Shown: in pieces, positions 42,511 through 51,954 of the stretch
Numbering within the stretch: position 1 is the first letter of the stretch
How the letters are laid out: each line of letters opens with the position of its first letter
Assembly (NCBI GenBank): GCA_002482505.1
Contig: DLGD01000006.1
Span: forward strand, 1-55,917
DNA length: 55,917 bases
Source of the DNA: Christensenella sp. UBA7703
GTDB taxonomy: Bacteria; Bacillota; Clostridia; Christensenellales; CAG-138
Reading direction: 5' to 3'
Notes under the pieces: generated by a model
What the model was told of the DNA's origin: nothing
Database searches by the model: none
Seen by the model: the letters and a program-made list of their open reading frames with translations, nothing else
Made by a program: the position numbers and the translations under genes

Positions 42511-42525
42511 CTGGAGGAATACGAT

Positions 42526-44283
42526 ATGCAGAAACTGGAGTTAACATGGATTGGCAAAGGAGAAGAACCGGCTGTTGAGCCGCGTATACTTTTGCATGAC
42601 TCATCAAAAGATTATGGTGATCCTGCCGCTGAGAACATGCTCATACATGGGGATAACCTGCTTGCACTAAAAGCATTAGAGCAGGATTATGCTGGGCAGG
42701 TAAAGTGTATTTATATCGATCCTCCGTATAACGTAGATGCGATGAACGAACATTATGAAGATTTTGTCGAGCATTCAGTTTGGCTTAGTAGAATGATGCC
42801 AAGACTAAGAATTTTGAGGAATTTGCTAAGCGAAGAAGGGTGTATTTGGATACAAATAAGCGATGAAGAGCAGGCATATTTAAAAGTGATATGTGATGAG
42901 GTTTTCGGTAGAAGAAACTTTGTCAATATGATTTCTGCTAATATGAAAAATATAGCAGGTGCTTCTGGTGGTGGCGAGGATAAGCGTCTAAAAAAGAACT
43001 GTGAGTATATCCTTGTTTATGCGAAAAATTATGATACGCTCCCTCTTTTTAAGGGTGCTTATGAGTATACGCCTATAGATATCCTTGTGCAGCAATATCG
43101 TGAGAACGGCGTGAGTTGGAAATACACCTCGGTTTTGGCAAACGAAGGTGAAAAAGTCTATGTGGGTTCTACAAAAGATGGAAATGGTGATGAAATAAAA
43201 ATATATAGAAGAGACAATTTTGAAATTTCCAGCATAGCATCACTGATGAAAAAAGAGGGTCTAACCGAAAGAGAAGCTTATTACAAATACAGCGAAATGC
43301 TCTTTGAAGCAAAAGATGCTCAATCATCTATTCGACAAAGAGTAATAGATGCAAAGAAAGAGTTTAAGATTGATAGTGATTTGATTTCAATTGAATATGT
43401 TCCCAAAAGTGGAAGAAATAAGGGCACAGTTTACGAACAGTTTTATAAAGGTGATAAATGTCGACTTTTTGCATGGTTAAGAGATGTAGGTGAAATGATA
43501 GATGGCGTGTTTCATAAAAAAGATTTGCAGGGCACTTATTGGGACTTTACTGCTAACATCAATAATCTTACAAAAGAAGGTAATGTTGTTTTCCCTCATG
43601 GGAAAAAGCCAGAAAGACTTTTAGAGCGGATCTTCTCCATGACCACTAATCCCGGTGATGTTGTTCTTGATAGTTTTCTGGGCTCTGGGACAACAGCTGC
43701 AGTTGCCCATAAGATGGGACGTAAATATCTTGCAATTGAATTAGGTGAGCATTGCTTTTCACATTGTCTTCCACGATTAAAAGCCGTGGTAGACGGCGAG
43801 CAAGGTGGTATTTCTAAAGCAGTGGAGTGGCAAGGCGGCGGCGGGTTTAAGTTTTACGAGCTTGCTCCTACCTTAATTGTAAAGGACAAGCATGGTAACC
43901 CCGTCATCAGCGATAAATATAACGCTCAGATGCTTGTTGCAGCGATCGCTAAACTAAACGGATACACCTATGCTCCCAACCCTGATGTTTATTGGAATCA
44001 AGGTGCCAGCCAAACAGGCAGTTACATTTATGTAACGACCGAATATCTCACGGCAGCACAGCTTGACGAAATTTCCAGTGACCTGCCGGATCATGAGCGA
44101 TTACTTATCTGCGCTCCTGCTTTCGATGTAGGTCTTGGCAAGCGATATGAAAATATTAATGTCCGAAAAATCCCGCAATCGGTACTGGACAAATGCGAGT
44201 ACGGCGCAGAGGACTACAACCTGAATATTATTAATCCGCCGGAACTTGATGCTGATGAATGGGAGGATTTTGAAGATGCTTAG
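42526..44283 (+). CDS. Type III-like adenine-N6 DNA methyltransferase (Mod)
   Basis: A 585-residue beta-class methyltransferase. Motif IV DPPY is at residues 65-68 in IYIDPPYNVD, the target-recognition region covers the middle, and the SAM-binding motif I follows late (VVLDSFLGSGTTAAVAHKMG), the beta order. The C-terminal 150 residues are unlike classic Mod proteins and may contact the partner nuclease. It should modify host DNA to protect it from the Res subunit encoded next. GGAGG lies before the ATG. Its end overlaps the Res gene by eight bases. Confidence 0.9.
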   Translation: MQKLELTWIGKGEEPAVEPRILLHDSSKDYGDPAAENMLIHGDNLLALKALEQDYAGQVKCIYIDPPYNVDAMNEHYEDFVEHSVWLSRMMPRLRILRNLLSEEGCIWIQISDEEQAYLKVICDEVFGRRNFVNMISANMKNIAGASGGGEDKRLKKNCEYILVYAKNYDTLPLFKGAYEYTPIDILVQQYRENGVSWKYTSVLANEGEKVYVGSTKDGNGDEIKIYRRDNFEISSIASLMKKEGLTEREAYYKYSEMLFEAKDAQSSIRQRVIDAKKEFKIDSDLISIEYVPKSGRNKGTVYEQFYKGDKCRLFAWLRDVGEMIDGVFHKKDLQGTYWDFTANINNLTKEGNVVFPHGKKPERLLERIFSMTTNPGDVVLDSFLGSGTTAAVAHKMGRKYLAIELGEHCFSHCLPRLKAVVDGEQGGISKAVEWQGGGGFKFYELAPTLIVKDKHGNPVISDKYNAQMLVAAIAKLNGYTYAPNPDVYWNQGASQTGSYIYVTTEYLTAAQLDEISSDLPDHERLLICAPAFDVGLGKRYENINVRKIPQSVLDKCEYGAEDYNLNIINPPELDADEWEDFEDA

Positions 44284-47020
44284 AGAGCCATATTCAGCTA
44301 AATCATACTCTTACAACTCAAAATATATCGACAACCGCCTTGCCCTCCGCCCACCGCAGAAGGAGAGCTTGGAGCGGTTTGCTCGTATTGTGGATATTCT
44401 ATCTCTCTCGAAAACTCCTAACTTGGATGCGGAACTTACAAGTATCCGTGAACTGTTCCCGACGCTGTCCAGTTTCGAACGGGATTTTCCATCGATATGC
44501 TTCGCACTTGCCACAGGCATAGGAAAAACTCGTCTAATGGGTGCGATGATAGCTTATTTGCATTATGAAAAGGGAGTAAAGAACTTCTTCGTGATGGCTC
44601 CCAATCTCACGATTTATAAAAAGCTAAAAAATGATCTTGGAAATCAAGCTCACGAGAAATATGTTTTCCACGGACTGGATAAATTCGTTAATCCACCGCG
44701 CATCATAGACGGCGATAACTACGATGAGTTTCGCCAAGCCTCACTTTTTGATACTAACATTACTATTAACATTTTCAATATCAGCAAACTAAACTCTGAA
44801 AGCGGACGTATGCGTCGATTGCAAGAGGTTCTTGGGCAGTCCTATTTCTCGTACCTGCAATCTCTGCCCGACCTCTGCATTTTTATGGACGAGAGCCACC
44901 ACTACCATGCAGACAGAGGATTTGAAACCATAAATGAACTCCAACCGATACTCGGAGTGGAACTCACCGCAACCCCACAGATTCAAAAAGGCGCAAGGAA
45001 AATCGACTTTAAAAATGTGGTATACGAATACTCCCTTGCTCACGCTTTAAATGATGGGCTGTTCGTAAAAGTTCCCGCTGTTTTCACGCGCCGTGACTTC
45101 CGGCCTGAAGAATACACTCCACAGCAGCTTGACCGCGAAAAACTCAATGATGGCATTCGTCTGCACGAGGAAACGAAGAGCAGGCTGGATGTCTATGCCC
45201 GTTCCCACGGCAAATCTTTAGTAAAGCCGTTTGTGCTTGTTGTCGCAAAAGATACCAACCACTCGCGGGAAATCCGTGATTACCTTATTTCAGATGCTTT
45301 TTTTCATGGCTACTACAAAGATAAGGTTCTTGAGATCAATTCATCCCAACGTGGAGCAGAAAAGGATGAGAATATCGAGTTGCTCCTGTCTTTAGAGTTG
45401 ACTACGAATATGATAGAAATCGTTATCCACGTCAATATGCTTAAAGAAGGCTGGGATGTGACGAATCTATATACAATTATCCCGCTCCGCGCCTCAGCGT
45501 CCGAAACGCTAACCGAGCAAACCATTGGACGCGGGCTTCGTCTGCCTTATGGTCAACGAGCAGGTGTGGATGAAGTGGACAGGCTCTCCATCGTCAGCCA
45601 TGACCGCTACCAAGCTATCGTTGACCTTGCCAAAGACCCGAACTCACTTGTCCGAAAGGTTTACTATATCGAAGAGCAGGATATTCCTGATAACGATAAT
45701 GAGCGTGAGACCGTGCCGCTGCCGACCGTATACGACACACTGACTTCTGGCGACAGCTTTACCCAGCAATTAGAGTTAACCCTGCGTGAAACTGCACCTG
45801 AATATGTTGCGCAGAAAACGCCTTGTCAAACAATGCAGATTGCAAGCATTGTACAGAGCATAACCGCTAAAACCGTGGTCGAGGTTAATAGGCAGGTGCG
45901 AAATATTAATGCTATAAACGATGAAAATATCCGCAAAACGGTTCACAACAGCATTGTTTCACAAATTATGCAGCAGCTGCCGGAACTTGGATTAAAGAAG
46001 GAAGACCTCGCAGCGGTTGTTGAAGTAGCTATAGAAACATGCGCCCAAGCCCTAACGGAAAATGTAATCCCGATTCCGCAATCCGTTGTTCAACCCCATA
46101 CAGAAGTAAAACGAGGTTTTTATGATTTCAAGTTGGACACGAGTAATATGCGTTGGCATCCCTCTGACGACACCATGCTTGGGACAGAGCTGCAAGAAGG
46201 CGGCGAAACTTTCACTATGGAAATAGGAACAGTAGCCTTTTCCAAGGTTGACACGGTAGAGAACGAGATAGTTCGCCATATTATCGTTCATGATAATGTA
46301 GATTATGCAAGCTGTGCTGACCTCATATATTCACTTATCGCAGACGCTAAAGGGCACTTTTTGTCGTACTTGAAAGAAGAAGAAACCGATAAAGTAATGA
46401 GAGACAGGCAACGCACTATTGCCGAAATAATCTATGTTCAGATGAATGAACATTTTTATAAAGAAGAGGTCAGCTACAAAGCTGCGAATATGCGTCCGTT
46501 TACTCGCATTGAACCGAGTTTTGGCGGTAAATTCAAAACAGATGAAGTATACGATTTACGCGCATCTCTTGTGCCTTCAGAGGTTAAATCGAAAATTTTC
46601 AGTGGCTTCAGGAAAGCCGGGCATACATTGTATAAATTTGATAGCGACACAGAGCGCACCTTCGCTATTGTGCTTGAGAATGATGATGTTGTTTTAAGAT
46701 GGCTTCGCCCTGCACCGCGCCAATTCAATATTTACTGGGGTCAAAGCGGCGCAAGTCGGTATGAACCTGACTTTGTTGTTGAAACCGCTGACTCAATTTA
46801 TATGTGTGAGCCAAAGGCCAGTAAGAACATGAAAGATGCAGACGTTCTCGAGAAAAAAGAAGCGGCTGAAGAGTATTGCCGTGCGGCTACTGAATTCAAT
46901 TCTGAAAACGGCGGCAAGCCATGGAAGTATCTCTTGATTTCACATGACGAGATACGCCTACAGTCAAGTTTTTCTTACTTGGCGAAAAACGCAACCTATG
47001 AGCAAACAACAATTGGCTAA
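44276..47020 (+). CDS. Type III restriction-like helicase/endonuclease (Res)
   Basis: A 914-residue SF2 motor with a nuclease tail. Walker A is ATGIGKT (residues 79-85), motif II DESH (205-208) and motif VI the QTIGRGLRLP segment. Near the C-terminus a PD-(D/E)xK site is readable: PD at 831-832, then E845 and K847 in MCEPKAS. It should translocate on unmodified DNA and cut it. I chose the ATG at 44276 because GGGAGG precedes it and the sequence then reads LREPYSAKSYSYNSKY; ten earlier codons overlap the Mod gene. It follows Mod directly, as in type III systems. Confidence 0.9.
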   Translation: MLREPYSAKSYSYNSKYIDNRLALRPPQKESLERFARIVDILSLSKTPNLDAELTSIRELFPTLSSFERDFPSICFALATGIGKTRLMGAMIAYLHYEKGVKNFFVMAPNLTIYKKLKNDLGNQAHEKYVFHGLDKFVNPPRIIDGDNYDEFRQASLFDTNITINIFNISKLNSESGRMRRLQEVLGQSYFSYLQSLPDLCIFMDESHHYHADRGFETINELQPILGVELTATPQIQKGARKIDFKNVVYEYSLAHALNDGLFVKVPAVFTRRDFRPEEYTPQQLDREKLNDGIRLHEETKSRLDVYARSHGKSLVKPFVLVVAKDTNHSREIRDYLISDAFFHGYYKDKVLEINSSQRGAEKDENIELLLSLELTTNMIEIVIHVNMLKEGWDVTNLYTIIPLRASASETLTEQTIGRGLRLPYGQRAGVDEVDRLSIVSHDRYQAIVDLAKDPNSLVRKVYYIEEQDIPDNDNERETVPLPTVYDTLTSGDSFTQQLELTLRETAPEYVAQKTPCQTMQIASIVQSITAKTVVEVNRQVRNINAINDENIRKTVHNSIVSQIMQQLPELGLKKEDLAAVVEVAIETCAQALTENVIPIPQSVVQPHTEVKRGFYDFKLDTSNMRWHPSDDTMLGTELQEGGETFTMEIGTVAFSKVDTVENEIVRHIIVHDNVDYASCADLIYSLIADAKGHFLSYLKEEETDKVMRDRQRTIAEIIYVQMNEHFYKEEVSYKAANMRPFTRIEPSFGGKFKTDEVYDLRASLVPSEVKSKIFSGFRKAGHTLYKFDSDTERTFAIVLENDDVVLRWLRPAPRQFNIYWGQSGASRYEPDFVVETADSIYMCEPKASKNMKDADVLEKKEAAEEYCRAATEFNSENGGKPWKYLLISHDEIRLQSSFSYLAKNATYEQTTIG

Positions 47021-47043
47021 CTATCTGGCAAAGGAGCATATGC

Positions 47044-48186
47044 ATGAAATTTTTCCATTTATCCGACTTGCATCTCGGCAAGCGTGTCAACGAATTTTCC
47101 ATGTTAGAAGACCAGTGGGATATCCTGCAAAAGATCGTTACGCTTGCCAAAGATAATAAACCTGATGCCGTTTTTATAGCCGGTGATGTCTATGATAAAT
47201 CCATGCCTATTGTGGAAGCGGTGCAATTGCTGGATAGATTTCTTGTATGGCTTAATGAACTGGAGATAGCTGTTTTCATCGTTTCAGGCAACCATGACAG
47301 CGCAGAGCGGGTGGCTTTTGGTGCAGAACTTTTAAGAAATAGTAATGTGCATATTGTGCAGTCTTACAGCGGTAGAATGAACCCTATATCGATAAAAGAT
47401 GAATTCGGCGATATTTATGTGTGGATGCTTCCCTACCTCAAGCCTTCCATCGTTCGTAGGCATTTTTCTGATAAAGACATAAACTCGTACTCAGATGCCG
47501 TTGCCGCCGCTTTAAGCAGTGCCACAATGGACCTAACCGAGAGGAATGTCCTCATAGCGCACCAATTTGTAACAGGTGCAATCACAAGTGAATCTGAAGA
47601 AATAATGGTAGGCGGCTCTGAGAACGTCAATGGTGCGCTATTCGACTCTTTTGATTATGTCGCACTTGGGCACATTCACCGTCCACAAAATATCGGACGC
47701 CCTACGCTAAGATATAGTGGGACTCCGCTTATGTATTCGTTTTCGGAGGCAAACCACTCAAAATCAATCACTGTTGTGGAAATGGGCAGAAAAGGTGAAG
47801 TAGAAGTTTCCGAGTTGCCATTAACTCCTACCCGTACGATGCGTGAAATTCGCGGAACTTACAATGAAATAATGAACCGTGACAATTATCGCAATACCAA
47901 CACTGAAGATTATATTCGTATTATCCTGACAGACGAACAAGACGAGCCAGAAGCAATGGCAAAGCTGCGGAATGTTTATCCTAATGTTATGCGTGTGGAA
48001 TACGACAACAAGCGTACACGCGCTGCCAGTTCACTTGAAACCGTAGTATCTACTGATAAAAAGGCACCGGCAGAACTTTTAGGAGAGTTCTTTGAAATGC
48101 AGAATGGTAAGCCAATGAGAGAAGAGCAGATAAAATATACAGAAAATCTGTTTGCCGAGATTTGGGAGGAGGTTATTTCCGTATGA
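47044..48186 (+). CDS. sbcD: SbcD-type nuclease subunit (Mre11 family)
   Basis: A 380-residue calcineurin-like phosphoesterase. The metal motifs are DLH (residues 8-10), GDVYD (47-51), GNHD (82-85), a His in LIAHQFV and GHIH. With SbcC it forms an ATP-driven exo/endonuclease that opens hairpins and blocked ends. The ATG follows an AAGGAG site, 23 bases after Res. It ends inside the start codon of SbcC (ATGA), so both are made together. Confidence 0.93.
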   Translation: MKFFHLSDLHLGKRVNEFSMLEDQWDILQKIVTLAKDNKPDAVFIAGDVYDKSMPIVEAVQLLDRFLVWLNELEIAVFIVSGNHDSAERVAFGAELLRNSNVHIVQSYSGRMNPISIKDEFGDIYVWMLPYLKPSIVRRHFSDKDINSYSDAVAAALSSATMDLTERNVLIAHQFVTGAITSESEEIMVGGSENVNGALFDSFDYVALGHIHRPQNIGRPTLRYSGTPLMYSFSEANHSKSITVVEMGRKGEVEVSELPLTPTRTMREIRGTYNEIMNRDNYRNTNTEDYIRIILTDEQDEPEAMAKLRNVYPNVMRVEYDNKRTRAASSLETVVSTDKKAPAELLGEFFEMQNGKPMREEQIKYTENLFAEIWEEVISV

Positions 48187-50951
48187 GACCCCTTAAATTG
48201 ACGATGTCTGCATTTAGTTGTTATGCCGACAAACAGATTATCAATTTTGAAACTCTGGGAGCGGAAGGATTGTATCTAATCGCCGGTGACACCGGATCAG
48301 GTAAAACAACGATTTTTGATGCCTTAACTTTTGCTCTCTATGGGGAAACAAGTGGCGACAATAGAGATGCAGGGATGCTCCGAAGCAAATACGCACAAGC
48401 GGATGCTGAAACCTATGTCGAGTTTACCTTTCAGTACCATGATAAGTTATACACGATAAAACGCAATCCGGCTTACACTCGTGCAAAACAACGGGGCGAT
48501 GGAACAACTGAAGAAAAAGCCGATTGCGAATTACATATGCCAGACGGTCGAATTGTTACGAAACTGAGGGAAGTCAATTCAAAGGTTGAGGAAATTCTCG
48601 GCATTAACCGCGAGCAGTTTGTCCAGATTGCGATGATAGCGCAAGGCGAGTTCCTAAAAGTCCTTCACGCCAGCACCGAAGAGCGCATGGAGATATTTCG
48701 TAAAGTTTTCTACACAGATGCTTACAAAACCTTTCAAGACAGAGTCAAGAAAGATACAAGCGGACTCGCTCAAGAGCTTAAAGAGCAACGGCGTAACTAC
48801 GAATATAACCTCGGCAATATTCAAGTTGATTCTAATGATGATGAAAACAAACAGAAACTCTCAGATGCTAAGTCAGGTCTTATATTGGAAGATGATGTCA
48901 TTGAATGGCTCAACCAGGTTATTTTTGCTGATAATGAAGTTTTTTCCGCGAACGAAAAACTGCTTACAGAAGTCGGTGCTAAACTGGCTGAGATAAACCA
49001 AAAAGTCGGACAAGCAGAGCAGGACAAAAAAGCGCGGGACACTTTGAAAACTGCGCAAGACCGCCTACCAGCTGAAACAACCGCTCAGGCCGAAGCTGAG
49101 TCGGCTTTAAAGGCGGAGAAAGAAAAGCAGCCGGAGTACGAAGGCGTAAAAACTCAAATAGCTGAAATAGAGAAGTCTTTACCCAAGTACCAAGAATTGC
49201 AGACTCTTATTGATACTATAACGGCGAACGAAGAAAAGCTTTCTGTTGAAAGTAAAAACGTCGAAAACCAACTAAAACAACAAGGTACTGACGCAGCTGC
49301 TCTTGAAACTGCCAAAGTAGAACGGGACTCGTTATCGGATGCCGCAGCCAAAGCCGAAGCATTACGCAGTCAACAGGACGCTATAACGACAAGACAAAGC
49401 AGACTCAAGGTATTGGCAACCTCGCTGGATGATTATGGCTCACTACTCGTTAGCCTTAAAACGGCACAAGAGGATTACACTGCAAAGTCTACAGTCGCAA
49501 AGATAAAAAGAGATGAATATGAAGCTTTCAACAAGGCTTACCTTGACGAGCAAGCAGGTATATTGGCGGCGGAACTGGAAGTTGGGCGGCCATGTCCTGT
49601 TTGTGGATCAATCGAACATCCTGAGCCTGCTGTTTTGTCGCCCAAGGCTCCTACAAAAGAGGTGCTTGATAAAACAAAGAAATTTGCTGAAACCGCTGAT
49701 ACGGAAATGGCAACTGCCAGTGGCTTAGCAAATAATTTAGGAGGGCAAGTCGATACCAAGCGAGATGAGATCAAAGTAACAGCAGCATCGCTACTTGGTG
49801 AAACACCGTTCGATAATATCCCAATAGTCTTAAAAAATACATTGGCTGAGTTAGAAGCTCAACTGGTAGGCATAGGTGAGCAACTTGGAGAACAGGAAAA
49901 AAGAATGGATCGCAAAAAGGAACTTGATGAAGCGATACCGCTTTCTGAAGAAAATCTTGTGAAAGTCGGCGAGGCTCTTGGTAAAGCAAAAGAACAAGTA
50001 GCTATGCTGACCACTCAGATTGAAGCTGATTCTAAAATGCGAGATAAACAGGCTGCAGAACTCAAATTCAAGAGTGAAGCTGATGCAAAAGCGGAAATAT
50101 CTACCCTCACTATTAAAAAGAAAAAATATGAAGATACGCTTCAAACTGCCCAAACCATATTTGATGCGGCAAAAACAAAAGCTGATGGCACAGCAACAGA
50201 GATTCAGACATTACAAGCACAGCTTGGTGATTCAAAGCCCCTGGATTTAGATGCACTAAAACAAGAAAAGGAATCTATCGAAAACTCGCAGCGTGTATTG
50301 GGAGAAAGCAACCGTATTATTAGCACTCGAAATTCTACCAATCAAACCACTCTGAGAGCTATCACAAAAACATCAGATACCATCCGTGAGCTCGAAACTC
50401 ACTACAAATGGATGAAAGAGATCTCTGACACGGTAAATGGGGATATTAGTGGAAAAGAAAAAGTTAAACTGGAAACGTATATCCAAGCAGCATACTTCGA
50501 TAGAATAATTGCACGGGCAAATATTCGGCTGTTACAAATGTCAAGTAACCAGTATGAATTGAAGCGGCGTGATGTTAGCGGTAAGCAAGGACAAAGTGGC
50601 TTGGACTTAAATGTTATAGACCACTATAACGGTTCTGAACGTGATGCCAAAACTCTCTCAGGTGGTGAGTCGTTTATTGCTGCTTTGTCACTTGCACTCG
50701 GTCTTTCTGACGAAATACAAAACAACGCTGGTGGCATAAGATTTGATTCAATGTTCGTGGATGAAGGATTCGATACATTAGACGAAACAAAGTTAACCCA
50801 AGCTATGCAGACGTTAATGAGCCTATCGAAGACCAGCCGACTCATCGGTATCATATCTCATGTACCCGGGCTTAGTGAAAAAATAGACCGAAAAATCTTA
50901 GTGACAAAAGAGCGTACTGGTGGCAGTAAAGCAGAACTGATTTTGAACTAA
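48183..50951 (+). CDS. sbcC: SbcC-type ATPase subunit (Rad50 family)
   Basis: A 922-residue SMC-like ATPase, shorter than typical chromosomal SbcC. Walker A GDTGSGKT is at residues 35-42, the zinc hook CPVC at 471-474 in the centre of two long coiled coils, the signature LSGGES at 825-830, and Walker B in MFVDEGFDTLD follows. It clamps DNA and drives SbcD. Its AT-rich base composition and position in a restriction operon suggest an accessory copy dedicated to this system. The start at 48183 overlaps sbcD by four bases; seven upstream codons in frame are ignored. Confidence 0.93.
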   Translation: MRPLKLTMSAFSCYADKQIINFETLGAEGLYLIAGDTGSGKTTIFDALTFALYGETSGDNRDAGMLRSKYAQADAETYVEFTFQYHDKLYTIKRNPAYTRAKQRGDGTTEEKADCELHMPDGRIVTKLREVNSKVEEILGINREQFVQIAMIAQGEFLKVLHASTEERMEIFRKVFYTDAYKTFQDRVKKDTSGLAQELKEQRRNYEYNLGNIQVDSNDDENKQKLSDAKSGLILEDDVIEWLNQVIFADNEVFSANEKLLTEVGAKLAEINQKVGQAEQDKKARDTLKTAQDRLPAETTAQAEAESALKAEKEKQPEYEGVKTQIAEIEKSLPKYQELQTLIDTITANEEKLSVESKNVENQLKQQGTDAAALETAKVERDSLSDAAAKAEALRSQQDAITTRQSRLKVLATSLDDYGSLLVSLKTAQEDYTAKSTVAKIKRDEYEAFNKAYLDEQAGILAAELEVGRPCPVCGSIEHPEPAVLSPKAPTKEVLDKTKKFAETADTEMATASGLANNLGGQVDTKRDEIKVTAASLLGETPFDNIPIVLKNTLAELEAQLVGIGEQLGEQEKRMDRKKELDEAIPLSEENLVKVGEALGKAKEQVAMLTTQIEADSKMRDKQAAELKFKSEADAKAEISTLTIKKKKYEDTLQTAQTIFDAAKTKADGTATEIQTLQAQLGDSKPLDLDALKQEKESIENSQRVLGESNRIISTRNSTNQTTLRAITKTSDTIRELETHYKWMKEISDTVNGDISGKEKVKLETYIQAAYFDRIIARANIRLLQMSSNQYELKRRDVSGKQGQSGLDLNVIDHYNGSERDAKTLSGGESFIAALSLALGLSDEIQNNAGGIRFDSMFVDEGFDTLDETKLTQAMQTLMSLSKTSRLIGIISHVPGLSEKIDRKILVTKERTGGSKAELILN

Positions 50952-51015
50952 ATTGATATATTTGAACGTGAAGTGATATGGCAGACCACCAATGACTGAT
51001 GGGGGTAACGAAATT

Positions 51016-51924
51016 ATGGCCGGTAAAAATATGAATTATTTTCTTATGGACAGCGCCCCAAATGGGCGCATCAAGTGTACACTTGCCAATTGGACAGGGG
51101 TTGCCTATAAGATTCCACGGGTAAAGCTTGTGGACTGCAAAAATATTGATTACCTAAAACAGAGTGGTGTTTACTTTCTTTTTAGTAAAGGAGATGGTGA
51201 CAAGCCATTAGTTTACGTAGGTCAATCCGGAACTCGAAAAAATGGAGAAGGAATTTTGAACCGTTTGAAAGAGCATCACGCCTCCCCGAAACTGGGGCTT
51301 GAAGATTGGTATGAAGCAATCGCCTTTACGACTTCAAATAATATTTTTGGTGCAACGGAGATTAGCTGGCTTGAAAATCGATTCTTTGCACTTGCCGTAA
51401 ATGCTAATCGTTACGAAGCTAAGAACGGAAATGAGCCAAATGCAGGAAATGTCACAGAAGAAAAAGAGAGCGAACTTGAAGAGTATGTAGACTATGCCAA
51501 AATCGTAATGGGAGTTCTTGGACATTTGGTACTTGAGCCCTTAGTTCAAAATCGAACAATGCAGAATGCAGCGTGTAAAGAGAGCGATGACTACCTTGAA
51601 TTTTCTATGGAGCAAAAAATGCAGAATAGTGGAATGACAGTAAACGCAAAATGCAAACGCTCGAGTGAAGGATATATAGTTTTACAAGGCAGTGTTATCA
51701 ATTCTAAAACTAATGAAAAAACTTGCTCAGGGGTAGCTAAAAAGGCTCGGGTCAGTGCAAAGGTAGATGAAAACAATGTGCTCTTAGAGGATGTGCTATT
51801 TTCATCACCATCGGCTGCTTCTATGTTTGTAACGGGTGCAAGTTCAAACGGATATACTGCTTGGAAAACGGCTGATGGCAAAACCTTAAAGGATGTTGAG
51901 ACAAGCGAGGCGGATGAATTATAA
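51016..51924 (+). CDS. GIY-YIG endonuclease with DUF4357-like C-terminus
   Basis: A 302-residue protein. The nuclease domain shows GVYF (residues 51-54), YVGQ (67-70), Arg83 in LNRLKEH and the metal Glu120 in SWLENRF, all GIY-YIG landmarks. A linker of acidic residues follows, and the C-terminal part with FSSPSAASMFVTGASSNGY and WKTADGKTL matches what I know as DUF4357. Proteins of this pair occur in restriction and mobile loci. I use the ATG at 51016, preceded by GGGGGT; an ATG at 50992 is in frame. Its DNA target is unknown. Confidence 0.85.
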   Translation: MAGKNMNYFLMDSAPNGRIKCTLANWTGVAYKIPRVKLVDCKNIDYLKQSGVYFLFSKGDGDKPLVYVGQSGTRKNGEGILNRLKEHHASPKLGLEDWYEAIAFTTSNNIFGATEISWLENRFFALAVNANRYEAKNGNEPNAGNVTEEKESELEEYVDYAKIVMGVLGHLVLEPLVQNRTMQNAACKESDDYLEFSMEQKMQNSGMTVNAKCKRSSEGYIVLQGSVINSKTNEKTCSGVAKKARVSAKVDENNVLLEDVLFSSPSAASMFVTGASSNGYTAWKTADGKTLKDVETSEADEL

Positions 51925-51954
51925 AAAACCACATGTAAGTAGGAGGTTTTAGAC

